Of a stretch of 19,828 bases of DNA, positions 1 through 6,855 are shown one piece after another. The notes below the pieces were generated by a model. The model saw only the letters and a program-made list of their open reading frames with translations. It had not been told where the DNA came from and made no database searches. The stretch covers positions 1 to 19,828 of the forward strand of contig JACQHU010000199.1 of NCBI GenBank assembly GCA_016198805.1, given 5' to 3'. The position numbers and the translations under genes were made by a program. The stretch is from Armatimonadota bacterium. GTDB lineage: Bacteria > Sysuimicrobiota > Sysuimicrobiia > Sysuimicrobiales > Humicultoraceae. Positions within the stretch are counted from its first letter, which is position 1; every line of letters starts with the position of its first letter.

Positions 1-661
1 ACCAGCGGTAGGCCTCCGGGATGATCTCCTCCGGGTAGATGATCGGCGTCAGGTACATCCACGCCAGCAGGCCGACCTGGTACATCTCCGCGACGTCTGG
101 GAAGTAGACGGCCAGGGTCGACACCAGCAGGCCCACGCCCAGCGCGAACATCGCCAGGAGCAGGATCGAGACAGGCAGGAACAGGGCTGCCGGCCCGATG
201 GGGACTCCTATCGCGACCATGACCGCCGCCAGCGGGACCAGGGCCATCACCAGATTCACCAGCCCGGCCCCCACCGCCGAGATGGCAAAGACCGTCCGAG
301 GAATGTAGATCCGGTGGATCAACGCGCCGCCCCACACCAGGCCCATCATCGCCGCCGTGGTGGTCTGGCTGAAGAAGTTCCAGCTGATGAGGCCCGTGAG
401 CAGATACACGGGAAATGCCCGCGTGGTCTGGAACAGGCTGGAAAACGCCACCGTCAGGACCACCATCATGCCCAGCGGGCTCAGCATGGTCCATGCCACG
501 CCGACGACCGACCGCTTGTACCGGGTAAGCACGTCGCGCCGGACCAGCTGCCGGATCAGGTCCCGGTAGCGCGCCGCTTCCACGAGTTCCTCGATCATCG
601 GCGACGCGCGCCGCCCGGAGTCGTACACGTAGGCTGCCTGGCTCACGACACGTTCCTGCAT
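1..661 (-). CDS. wzm: ABC-2 type polysaccharide/O-antigen exporter permease (partial, C-terminus outside window)
   Basis: Integral-membrane subunit of an ABC exporter that moves lipid-linked polysaccharide across the inner membrane (Wzm/TagG/RfbA family). Translation of the 220 visible codons gives a cytoplasmic N-terminus, then the family-typical amphipathic stretch with RDVLTRYKRSVVGVAW at about residues 43-58. Hydrophobic segments follow at about 52-76, 84-108, 125-152, 157-185 and 197-210, and a YLTPIIYPEEIIPE motif near 205-218 is typical of these permeases. The ATG at 661 lies 24 bases beyond the stop of the dehydrogenase gene; the stretch between contains GAG repeats but only a weak ribosome-binding site. 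A second Met at residue 22 is a less likely start. It is the last visible gene of the leftward operon, so the ATP-binding subunit (Wzt-like) would be expected just outside the window. The family is clear; the exported polymer is inferred from the neighbours. Confidence 0.9.
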   Translation of the reverse strand, partial: MQERVVSQAAYVYDSGRRASPMIEELVEAARYRDLIRQLVRRDVLTRYKRSVVGVAWTMLSPLGMMVVLTVAFSSLFQTTRAFPVYLLTGLISWNFFSQTTTAAMMGLVWGGALIHRIYIPRTVFAISAVGAGLVNLVMALVPLAAVMVAIGVPIGPAALFLPVSILLLAMFALGVGLLVSTLAVYFPDVAEMYQVGLLAWMYLTPIIYPEEIIPEAYRW

Positions 662-685
662 CGTCTCACGCTCACGACGGGCCGT

Positions 686-1987
686 CTAGCGCCGCCCCAT
701 CCCCAGGTAGGTGAACCCGGCCCGCGTGACGGCCTGCGGGTCCAGGACGTTCACCCCGTCCAGCAGCCTGGGCAGCGCCACCGCCGTGCGCAACCGGGCG
801 AGGTCCAGACTCCGGAACTGGTCCCACGCGGTCAGGAACACCACCAGGTGGGCGCCCCGGGCCGCCTCATAGGGGTCGTCGAACAGCGCGATCCCCGGGA
901 CCACCTGGCGCGCCTCCTCGTTGGCCACCGGGTCGTGCGCGCGGATTGACGCCCCGCGCCGCTGGAGACGGTCGATGATGCGCACCGCCAGCGAGTTGCG
1001 GACATCGCTGGTGCCGGGCTTGAACGCCAGCCCCAGGACGGCGATCTGCCGGGCGTAGAGGTCGCCGTCGAGCAGGTCGACGGCACGGCGGATGGTCTGA
1101 CGCACCTGGTGCTCGTTCTTTTCCAGGATGGCGCGCAAGAAGGCCGGCTCGTACCCGGTGCTCTCCGCGATCCGGATCAGGGACAGCAGGTCCTTCTCCA
1201 GACAGGGCCCCCCGAAGCCGATGCCCGGCGAGAGGTAGGCGTGTCCGATCCGGGTGTCGTAGCCCAGCCCCGTGAGCACCTCCGACACGTCGGCGCCCGC
1301 GGCGTCGCACAGGCTGGCCAGTTCGTTGGCGAACGAGACCCGCATGGCCAGGAAGGCGTTGGAGGCGTACTTGATCAGCACCGCGTGCTCGAACGAGGTC
1401 TCGATCACCGGCGCGTCCTGGCCCACAAACAGCTCCCGGATCTTCCGCCGGGCCTCGGGGTTCGCCCCGCCGATGACGATCCGGGTCGGGTGGAGGAAGT
1501 CGTATACCGCATTCCCCTCGCGCAGAAACTCGGGCAGCGCCACCAGGTCGTAGTCGCGGCCCTCGGTCAGCCCGCGGCCTTCGAGGATTCGCTTGACGAC
1601 CTGATGCGTCCCCAGCGGGACCGTGCTCTTGATGGCGATGATGGCGCGGCCCGACAGCACGCGCGCCAGGTCCTCCGTGGCCGCGATGACCTGCGAGAGA
1701 TCGGTCTCCCCATCGTGCCGCGCCGGCGTCGCCACCGCGATAAAGATGATCTGGGTTCCGCGCGCTCCCTCGGCGATGCTGCCGGCAAATGTCAGCCGTC
1801 CGCTGGCGCGGTGGCGGTCGAGCAACTCCTGCAGTCCGGCTTCGTGGAACGGCAGACGGCCCTGCTGGATCAGCGCCAGCCGGTCGCGGTCCGTATCGAC
1901 GACGACGACGCGATGTCCCAGTTCGGCCAGCCCCGCGCTGGTCACCAGGCCCACGTACCCCAGCCCGCCGATCACGCAGAGGCTCAT
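686..1987 (-). CDS. ugd: UDP-glucose/GDP-mannose dehydrogenase family protein (probable UDP-glucose 6-dehydrogenase)
   Basis: NAD-dependent, four-electron oxidation of the C6 hydroxyl of an NDP-sugar to the uronic acid, in the cytoplasm. The 433-residue length is normal. The N-terminal Rossmann fold carries GGLGYVG (7-13) and an acidic VVVVDTD end of strand 2 (27-33). STVPLGT (121-127), LPEFLREGNAVYDFLHP (151-167) and LIKYASNAFLAMRVSFANE (204-222, with the usual Lys and Asn) are family signatures. The catalytic cysteine is Cys262 in GFGGPCLEKD, a variant of the usual GG-S/P-C-x-PKD with Glu in place of Pro. The C-terminal UDP-binding domain has LGLAFKPGTSDVRNS. Its ATG overlaps the upstream epimerase stop by four bases (ATGA), so the two are probably translationally coupled. 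With a WbpP-like epimerase next door the likely output is UDP-GlcA/UDP-GalA or the HexNAc uronic acids. Substrate (Glc versus GlcNAc) cannot be fixed from sequence alone. Confidence 0.93.
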   Translation of the reverse strand: MSLCVIGGLGYVGLVTSAGLAELGHRVVVVDTDRDRLALIQQGRLPFHEAGLQELLDRHRASGRLTFAGSIAEGARGTQIIFIAVATPARHDGETDLSQVIAATEDLARVLSGRAIIAIKSTVPLGTHQVVKRILEGRGLTEGRDYDLVALPEFLREGNAVYDFLHPTRIVIGGANPEARRKIRELFVGQDAPVIETSFEHAVLIKYASNAFLAMRVSFANELASLCDAAGADVSEVLTGLGYDTRIGHAYLSPGIGFGGPCLEKDLLSLIRIAESTGYEPAFLRAILEKNEHQVRQTIRRAVDLLDGDLYARQIAVLGLAFKPGTSDVRNSLAVRIIDRLQRRGASIRAHDPVANEEARQVVPGIALFDDPYEAARGAHLVVFLTAWDQFRSLDLARLRTAVALPRLLDGVNVLDPQAVTRAGFTYLGMGRR

Positions 1988-2988
1988 ACGCGGTCTCCCC
2001 GGCCGGCCGGACGGTGCTGCGCGAAATAGGCGACGGTGCGCTCGATGCCCTCGGCGAATCCGACCGTCGGCTCGTAGCCCAGATGTGACCGGGCCCGCGA
2101 GATGTCAGCCTGGGTGTGGCGGACGTCACCCCGCCGCGGGGCCACGTGCCGCCGCTCGACCTGGCGTCCCGCCACGCGGGCGATGGCGTCGGCGACCTCC
2201 AGCAGGGTCAGCCGCTCTCCGCAGGCGATATTGAACGCCTCGCCCCGCGGGTCGGGGGCCTCGGCGGCGCACAGATTCGCCACCACGACATTGTCGACGT
2301 ACGTGAAGTCCCGGGACTGGAGCCCGTCGCCGTGGACTTCCAGGGGCTCGCCGGCCAGCGTCCAGGCGATGAACCGCGGGATCACCGCCGCGTACTGCGA
2401 CTGGGGGTCCTGCAGCGGGCCGAACACATTGAAGTAGCGGAGCGACACCGTGGAGAGCTCGTAGGTCCGGGCGAACACCCGGCAGTAGTGCTCGGCCGCC
2501 AGCTTCGACGCCGCGTACGGCGAGATGGGCGCGACTTGTTGGTCCTCGCGCTTGGGCAGGCTCGGATCGTCGCCGTAGACTGAAGACGATGAGGCGTTGA
2601 CAACGCGCTGCACGCCGGCCTCCGCGGCGGCGACCAGGATGTTGAGCGTGCCCGTCACGTTGCTCGCATTGGCTCCGAAGGGGTCCTCGATCGACCGGGG
2701 GACCGACCGCATCGCCGCCTGGTGGAACACGATCTGCACCCCCGCGCAGGCCCGCCGACAGGTCGCCAGGTCGCGGATGTCCCCGTGCAGGATCTCCACG
2801 CCGTCGACCTGCGCCGCCTCGCCGGGCGGCGGCGAGGACACTTCGCGCTCCAGCGCATGGGCCAGATTGGCCGCGTGCCCGGTGGAGAAGTTGTCCAGGA
2901 CCCGGACGGCGTCGCCGCGGCGGACCAGCGCGCGGACCAGATGGGCCCCGATGAAGCCCGCACCCCCTGTGACCAGAACCCGTCGCAT
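1984..2988 (-). CDS. NAD-dependent NDP-sugar epimerase, WbpP-like UDP-GlcNAc(A)/UDP-GlcA 4-epimerase
   Basis: Extended short-chain dehydrogenase/reductase that inverts C4 of a UDP-sugar in the cytoplasm. TGGAGFIG (7-14) binds NAD, and LDNFSTG (31-37) follows strand 2. The catalytic centre is ASSSSVYGD (132-140) plus Tyr158 and Lys162 in SPYAASK. Stretches such as SVPRSIEDPFGANASNVTGT (95-114), LRYFNVFGPLQDPQSQYAAVIP and GDGLQSRDFTYVDNVVVAN resemble WbpP/TviC and other UDP-GlcNAc or UDP-GalNAc(A) 4-epimerases more than GalE of the Leloir pathway. Length 334 is usual. A GAGG ribosome-binding site precedes the ATG at 2988, and the stop overlaps the next gene's start (ATGA). Between a nucleotidyltransferase and a UDP-sugar dehydrogenase it fits precursor supply for the exported polysaccharide. 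UDP-GlcA 4-epimerase is the main alternative. Confidence 0.9.
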   Translation of the reverse strand: MRRVLVTGGAGFIGAHLVRALVRRGDAVRVLDNFSTGHAANLAHALEREVSSPPPGEAAQVDGVEILHGDIRDLATCRRACAGVQIVFHQAAMRSVPRSIEDPFGANASNVTGTLNILVAAAEAGVQRVVNASSSSVYGDDPSLPKREDQQVAPISPYAASKLAAEHYCRVFARTYELSTVSLRYFNVFGPLQDPQSQYAAVIPRFIAWTLAGEPLEVHGDGLQSRDFTYVDNVVVANLCAAEAPDPRGEAFNIACGERLTLLEVADAIARVAGRQVERRHVAPRRGDVRHTQADISRARSHLGYEPTVGFAEGIERTVAYFAQHRPAGRGDRV

Positions 2989-3007
2989 GCTGGAACCCTC
3001 GCGGGAC

Positions 3008-3985
3008 TCACCCGAGTTCGATCTCGGAGGAGTCCCCGAGGTTGATCCGGGCCGGCCGTCCGGTCACCAGGGCATTCTCGCCGATGATTGAGTGTTCGAG
3101 GAGCACACCGTGCAGCGTCGCCGCGGCATTGACGATGCTGTCGCGCACCACCGAGTTGATGACCCTGGCCCCTTCGGCAATGGACGCGAAGGGCCCGATC
3201 ACCGACCCCTCCACCTGCGCCGTGGGGTCGACGAACGACGGCGTCAGGACGACAGACCCTTCGGGAGCCGTCTGGGGCAGGCGTTCGGAGGCCAGCAGTT
3301 CCCGGTTGGCCTCCAGCAGCGCCTCAGGCGTCCCGCAGTCGTACCAGCCGGAAATGCGAAAGGTCTGCATCCGCTCACCCGCGTCGACCATCATCTGCAG
3401 GGCGTCCGCCAGCCAGTACTCGCCGCGGACCATCCGGCGTTCGGCCACCATGTGTTCGAGGCACCGGCTCAGCACCTGAGGGCGGCGAATCAGGTAGACG
3501 CCCACGACGGCCAGGTTGCTGGGCGGCACCTCGGGTTTCTCGATGAGGCGGCGCACGCGGCCATCAGAGACCTCCACCACACCGAACCGCCGGGGGTCCG
3601 AGACCTCGCGCACGCCGATGGCCGATTCCTGGAACGCGAGCACCTGCGGGAGATCGGCCTTGATAATGGTGTCGCCCATCACAATCAGGACCCCGTCGCC
3701 GTCCAGGTGCTGGCGGGCGACGTAGATGGCGTGTCCGTTGCCCAGGGGCTCGGCCTGCTCGACGAAGTGCACGCGGACGTGATACCGACTCCGCACGTAC
3801 TCCTCGATCTTTTCCCCGAGGTGCCCGACGACGAGGATGATCTCGTCGATGCCCACCGCGACCAGCTCATCCAGAATATGCCCGAGGATAGGCCGCCCCG
3901 CGACATGCATCAAGGCCTTGGGCTGAGTATGAGTGTGGGGGCGCAACCGGCGGCCGACACCGGCGACCGGGACGATGGCCTTCAT
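3008..3985 (-). CDS. Sugar-phosphate nucleotidyltransferase with C-terminal left-handed beta-helix
   Basis: Makes an NDP-sugar from NTP and a sugar 1-phosphate (RmlA-long/GlmU-like NTP_transferase family). The N-terminal Rossmann-like domain has the nucleotide loop GVGRRLRPHT (9-18), with Arg12 where most relatives have Thr, followed by QPKAL (21-25, Lys23). LGNGHA (81-86) takes the place of the usual LGTAHA, and MGD (103-105) holds the metal-binding Asp. From about 248 to 320 there are imperfect hexapeptide repeats (PTAQVEGSVIGPFASIAEGA and onward), forming a beta-helix as in archaeal-type and long RmlA enzymes. The ATG at 3985 is preceded by AAGGGGAAGTC, a reasonable ribosome-binding site. 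Glucose-1-phosphate uridylyl- or thymidylyltransferase are both possible; UTP would fit the UDP-sugar enzymes downstream. No acetyltransferase active site is recognised. Confidence 0.9.
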   Translation of the reverse strand: MKAIVPVAGVGRRLRPHTHTQPKALMHVAGRPILGHILDELVAVGIDEIILVVGHLGEKIEEYVRSRYHVRVHFVEQAEPLGNGHAIYVARQHLDGDGVLIVMGDTIIKADLPQVLAFQESAIGVREVSDPRRFGVVEVSDGRVRRLIEKPEVPPSNLAVVGVYLIRRPQVLSRCLEHMVAERRMVRGEYWLADALQMMVDAGERMQTFRISGWYDCGTPEALLEANRELLASERLPQTAPEGSVVLTPSFVDPTAQVEGSVIGPFASIAEGARVINSVVRDSIVNAAATLHGVLLEHSIIGENALVTGRPARINLGDSSEIELG

Positions 3986-4075
3986 GACTTCCCCTTCACT
4001 TCGCTCCCCGGACAGTGCATCCTCTCGGCCAGCGCAGACCGGGAGACCATTGCCGGCACGCGGCCTGCGGACACA

Positions 4076-4117
4076 CCCGCCCGCGCGGGCGGGCGGCCCG
4101 CGGGGGCAGGCGGGCCG
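4076..4117 (-). terminator. Two adjacent GC-only hairpins after the priming transferase gene
   Basis: Immediately downstream (minus strand) of the TAG at 4119-4121 there are two inverted repeats. One has arms CGGCCCGC (4094-4101) and GCGGGCCG (4110-4117) around an 8-base loop. The other is an exact 18-bp palindrome, CCCGCCCGCGCGGGCGGG, at 4076-4093. Neither is followed by a T-run, so this is not a textbook Rho-independent terminator. It may be a partial terminator, an attenuator or an mRNA-stabilising element separating the transferase from the four downstream genes. The remaining bases 3986-4075 hold no promoter I can recognise, only the ribosome-binding site of the next gene. Confidence 0.5.
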
Positions 4118-4118
4118 G

Positions 4119-5585
4119 CTAGCCAGCCTGGAGGCCCAGCACGAGACGCAGGGTCTTCACCACGATCGAGGCGTCGAGGAACAGGGAGCAGTGCTTGATG
4201 TAGTAGAGGTCGTACTGCAACTTGATCAGGGCGTCTTCGAGGGAGCGCGCATACGGATAGTTGACCTGGGCCCAGCCCGTGACCCCCGGCCGCACGGCGT
4301 GTCTGGCCCGGTAAAAGGGGATGTGACGCTCCAGGGTGGCGACGAACTCGGGCCGCTCCGGTCTGGGCCCGATGAAGGCCATCTCGCCTCGCAGCAGGTT
4401 GACCGCCTGCGGCAGTTCGTCCAGGTGCAGCCGGCGCAGGACGGCGCCCACGCGCGTGACCCGGGCGTCGTCTTCCGCCGCCCACTGCGGGCCATCGGGC
4501 TCGGCATGCGGCACCATCGTCCGGAACTTCAGGAGGACAAAGGGGCGCCCGCCTCGACCGACGCGGACCTGACGATAGAGGATCGGACCGGGCCCCTCCA
4601 GCCTGATCGCCAGGGCGATGAAGGGCAGGAGCACCAGCGTCACCAGGCATCCGCACAGGCCGATGACGATGTCGATGGCGCGCTTGATGAGCACCGGGTA
4701 CACCCGGGTCGGATCGCCATCCACCGGCATCACCACATGCAGGTTCGACCCCACGTGTTCCACCGGGACCCGTCCGGTCAACCGCTCGTAGACGCCCTGC
4801 ATGTCGGTGATGTGGACCCCGCGCTCCCGGCAGTCGATCAGGGCCGCCACCAGCCCGGCGCTGAGCGTCTCCCGGTGGGTCACCGCCAGGATGACCTCTG
4901 AGACGGCATGCGCCTCCACGAGACGCCGCAGGTGGTCGGAGGTCCCGATCACGGAGAGGCCGTCGATCGGGGCGCCCTGCCGAGCCGGATCGTCGTCGAC
5001 GAATCCCACGAAATCGTATTCGGTCGCCGCGCGGGTCCGAATCGCCTCGAGGAGGGTCCGCCCCGCCCACCCGGCGCCCACCACGATCACGCGGTGCCGG
5101 AAGGTCGGCTGCACGAGCAGCCCGGCATACCCGGCGCGCACCGCGGCGACCAGGCCGAGCATCAACACGACGAACGACAGCGCCGTCAGTCGGGACGTAT
5201 GCAGCGGCGGCGTGATGTACGGGATCAGGAGGTAGATCCCGGAGACCGCCGCGGCGGCGCCGATGCCGACGGCGACACCTGTGGAGACCCGCGATGCGCG
5301 TCGCAGGTCGTAGGTGTCCAGGATCGGCGCGGTGACGCTCCACAGGCCGGCCAGGAGTCCGAACCAGAGCGGATGCCTGATCAGGGTCTCCCACTCCAGC
5401 GGGAGCCGGAAGCGCCAGGCCAGCACCACCAGCAGCGCCGCCGTGATCGCCGCGAGATCACCGACGAACAGCAGGACCTTGCGCTCGGAGAGCCGCAGCG
5501 ACAGGGCCGTCCGCCGGGGGAGACGCGCGCCCTCGTGAATCCGCGCCTGATGCGATGACACGCTGTGCAGTGTGGGCACAGGCAT
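4119..5585 (-). CDS. Undecaprenyl-phosphate glycosylphosphotransferase (WbaP/WcaJ-type polyprenyl sugar transferase)
   Basis: Initiates polysaccharide synthesis by moving a sugar 1-phosphate from an NDP-sugar onto undecaprenyl phosphate at the inner membrane. The 488-residue protein has the full three-part architecture. Hydrophobic segments lie at about 36-58, 72-88, 103-123 and 132-158. A CoA-binding-like Rossmann domain starts at VVGAGWAGR (168-176) and runs to about 265. The C-terminal sugar-transferase domain (about 300-488) has KRAIDIVIGL, RQVRVGRGGRPFVLLKFRTM (338-357), the catalytic LDELPQ (Asp389-Glu390), FIGPRPERPEF (405-414) and RPGVTGWAQVNYPYA (432-446). The ATG at 5585 has no obvious Shine-Dalgarno sequence. 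It is first in the leftward operon and divergent from the O-antigen ligase gene. Donor sugar (Glc, Gal or HexNAc-1-P) is not decidable here. Confidence 0.94.
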   Translation of the reverse strand: MPVPTLHSVSSHQARIHEGARLPRRTALSLRLSERKVLLFVGDLAAITAALLVVLAWRFRLPLEWETLIRHPLWFGLLAGLWSVTAPILDTYDLRRASRVSTGVAVGIGAAAAVSGIYLLIPYITPPLHTSRLTALSFVVLMLGLVAAVRAGYAGLLVQPTFRHRVIVVGAGWAGRTLLEAIRTRAATEYDFVGFVDDDPARQGAPIDGLSVIGTSDHLRRLVEAHAVSEVILAVTHRETLSAGLVAALIDCRERGVHITDMQGVYERLTGRVPVEHVGSNLHVVMPVDGDPTRVYPVLIKRAIDIVIGLCGCLVTLVLLPFIALAIRLEGPGPILYRQVRVGRGGRPFVLLKFRTMVPHAEPDGPQWAAEDDARVTRVGAVLRRLHLDELPQAVNLLRGEMAFIGPRPERPEFVATLERHIPFYRARHAVRPGVTGWAQVNYPYARSLEDALIKLQYDLYYIKHCSLFLDASIVVKTLRLVLGLQAG

Positions 5586-5626
5586 AGGTGAAAGGCCCGC
5601 CGTACTATGTTCTCCAGGGACGCACC

Positions 5627-5657
5627 TTCACCTGCGAGGCTGTCCAGCGTATATGAT
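5627..5657 (+). promoter_or_regulatory. Possible promoter for the O-antigen ligase gene, giving a near-leaderless mRNA
   Basis: TATGAT at 5652-5657 is a five-of-six match to a -10 box, with TTCACC (5627-5632) as a poor -35 candidate 19 bases away. The chosen ATG begins at 5667, nine bases after the -10, so a transcript from here would start at or just before the start codon. The 81-base intergenic stretch is also where the leftward operon must start; no convincing minus-strand promoter is visible in it. Confidence 0.3.
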
Positions 5658-5666
5658 GAAAGGACG

Positions 5667-6818
5667 ATGCGGCTCGAACGGATTCGCGACGCCACGCTGT
5701 TGCTCACCGTGGCGGGCTATTCCGCGGGGTTCGGGGCTCCGGCCGGCCTGCTGGTGGTCTTCGCCGCCGAAGCGGTGGCCGGCTCGTGGCGGTGGGTCCC
5801 GACCCGCCTCGACCGGCCCCTGCTGGCCCTGACGGTGGTGCTGCTGGTATCTGCCGTGGTTTCGGAGTGGCGCACCCTGGCGCTGCTGAACACAGCCCTC
5901 TTCGGGCTGACCGCGCTGGCGGGGATCCGCGGCGTGGCAGCGTACCACCGCGGTGAGGTGTCGCGCAGCCTGCGGGCGGTGCACGTCTGGATCGCGGGCG
6001 GCGTGGCCGCCGCCGCCTGGGGGCTCGCACGCTTCTGGTTCTCGGGGATCGAAGCCTCCACCGGTCCGCTGAGCTCCAACGCCCTGGGCACAACGCTGGC
6101 CGTGGCGGCCGTCCTGGCGCTCGGGCTGCTGATCGACGACGACGGCCGGTACCGGTGGCCGCTGGCGGCCGCAGGGGGCATCCTCATGACCGGCCTGGCC
6201 GCCACCTTTGCACGCGCGGCATGGCTCGGGGCTGTCGCAGGCATGGCCACGCTGATGCTGCTGGCGACCGGCAGGCGTGCGCGGATCGCCATGTTGATGG
6301 CCGCAGCGGCTGCCGTGGCCCTCGCTGTCGCGGTATGGCCCCGATGGCCGGCGTTCTCGGCGGAGATTCGATCCCTGGGCAGCCTCCAGGCCAACCGCAA
6401 CCGCCTGATACTCTGGAAGATCGTGCCCAGGATGGTGGCAGATGATCCGGTCGTCGGCGTGGGATTCGGCGCCTTCTCGCGGGCTTACCAGCGCTACCGG
6501 CCACCCGACCCGCTGGATGCCGATCCACCGTTCGCGCACAATATCATCCTGAACTTTGCCGCGGAGACCGGCCTCGTGGGCGTGGCTGCGCTGATAGCTC
6601 TCTGCGGCGCGGGACTGGCCGCGCTGTGGCGCCGGGTCGCCCGCAGCCCGCCGGGGTCCCCCGCGCACACTCTGGCCTCGGCGGTCCTGGCGGCCGCGGT
6701 GGCGCTGCTGGTCAACCAAATGTTTGACGGGACGGTCCTGAGCGTCAACCTCGGCTTCGGCCTTTTCGCCCTCCTGGCAATGGGCGCCGCAGACCGCTCT
6801 CGCGCTCCGGCGGCCTGA
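5667..6818 (+). CDS. O-antigen ligase family membrane protein (WaaL/Wzy_C-type)
   Basis: Polytopic inner-membrane glycosyltransferase that transfers a polysaccharide from undecaprenyl diphosphate to a lipid acceptor (or polymerises it) on the periplasmic side. From the start chosen here the protein is 383 residues with about ten hydrophobic stretches. Conserved features are PLSSNALGTTLA (134-145), TFARAAWLGAV (180-190; Arg182 or 183 matches the conserved Arg) and the large periplasmic loop with VGVGFGAFSRAYQRYRP. That loop ends in PFAHNIILNFAAETGLVG, whose His near residue 291 matches the essential WaaL histidine. I chose the ATG at 5667 because homology begins just after it and AAAGGA lies upstream, although only two bases away. 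An ATG at 5607 would add 20 residues that look like no known part of this family. Context (priming transferase, exporter, LptD) favours ligase over polymerase. Confidence 0.85.
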   Translation: MRLERIRDATLLLTVAGYSAGFGAPAGLLVVFAAEAVAGSWRWVPTRLDRPLLALTVVLLVSAVVSEWRTLALLNTALFGLTALAGIRGVAAYHRGEVSRSLRAVHVWIAGGVAAAAWGLARFWFSGIEASTGPLSSNALGTTLAVAAVLALGLLIDDDGRYRWPLAAAGGILMTGLAATFARAAWLGAVAGMATLMLLATGRRARIAMLMAAAAAVALAVAVWPRWPAFSAEIRSLGSLQANRNRLILWKIVPRMVADDPVVGVGFGAFSRAYQRYRPPDPLDADPPFAHNIILNFAAETGLVGVAALIALCGAGLAALWRRVARSPPGSPAHTLASAVLAAAVALLVNQMFDGTVLSVNLGFGLFALLAMGAADRSRAPAA

Positions 6819-6855
6819 GCGGCCGGGGCCGGTACCCAGGTGCCGTCTCCCAGAC

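Noticed and set aside
3092..4198. 368-codon plus-strand open frame opposite the nucleotidyltransferase
   Set aside because: Composition is Arg/His/Asp/Pro-rich with no recognisable motif. It lies antisense to a gene with clear family signatures; long antisense frames are expected at this GC content.
5607..5666. 20-codon N-terminal extension of the O-antigen ligase
   Set aside because: No Shine-Dalgarno, no family resemblance, and it would include the likely promoter.
6819..6855. Possible bidirectional terminator between the ligase and phosphohexomutase genes
   Set aside because: The 37 bases are GC-rich but I could not find a convincing stem-loop.
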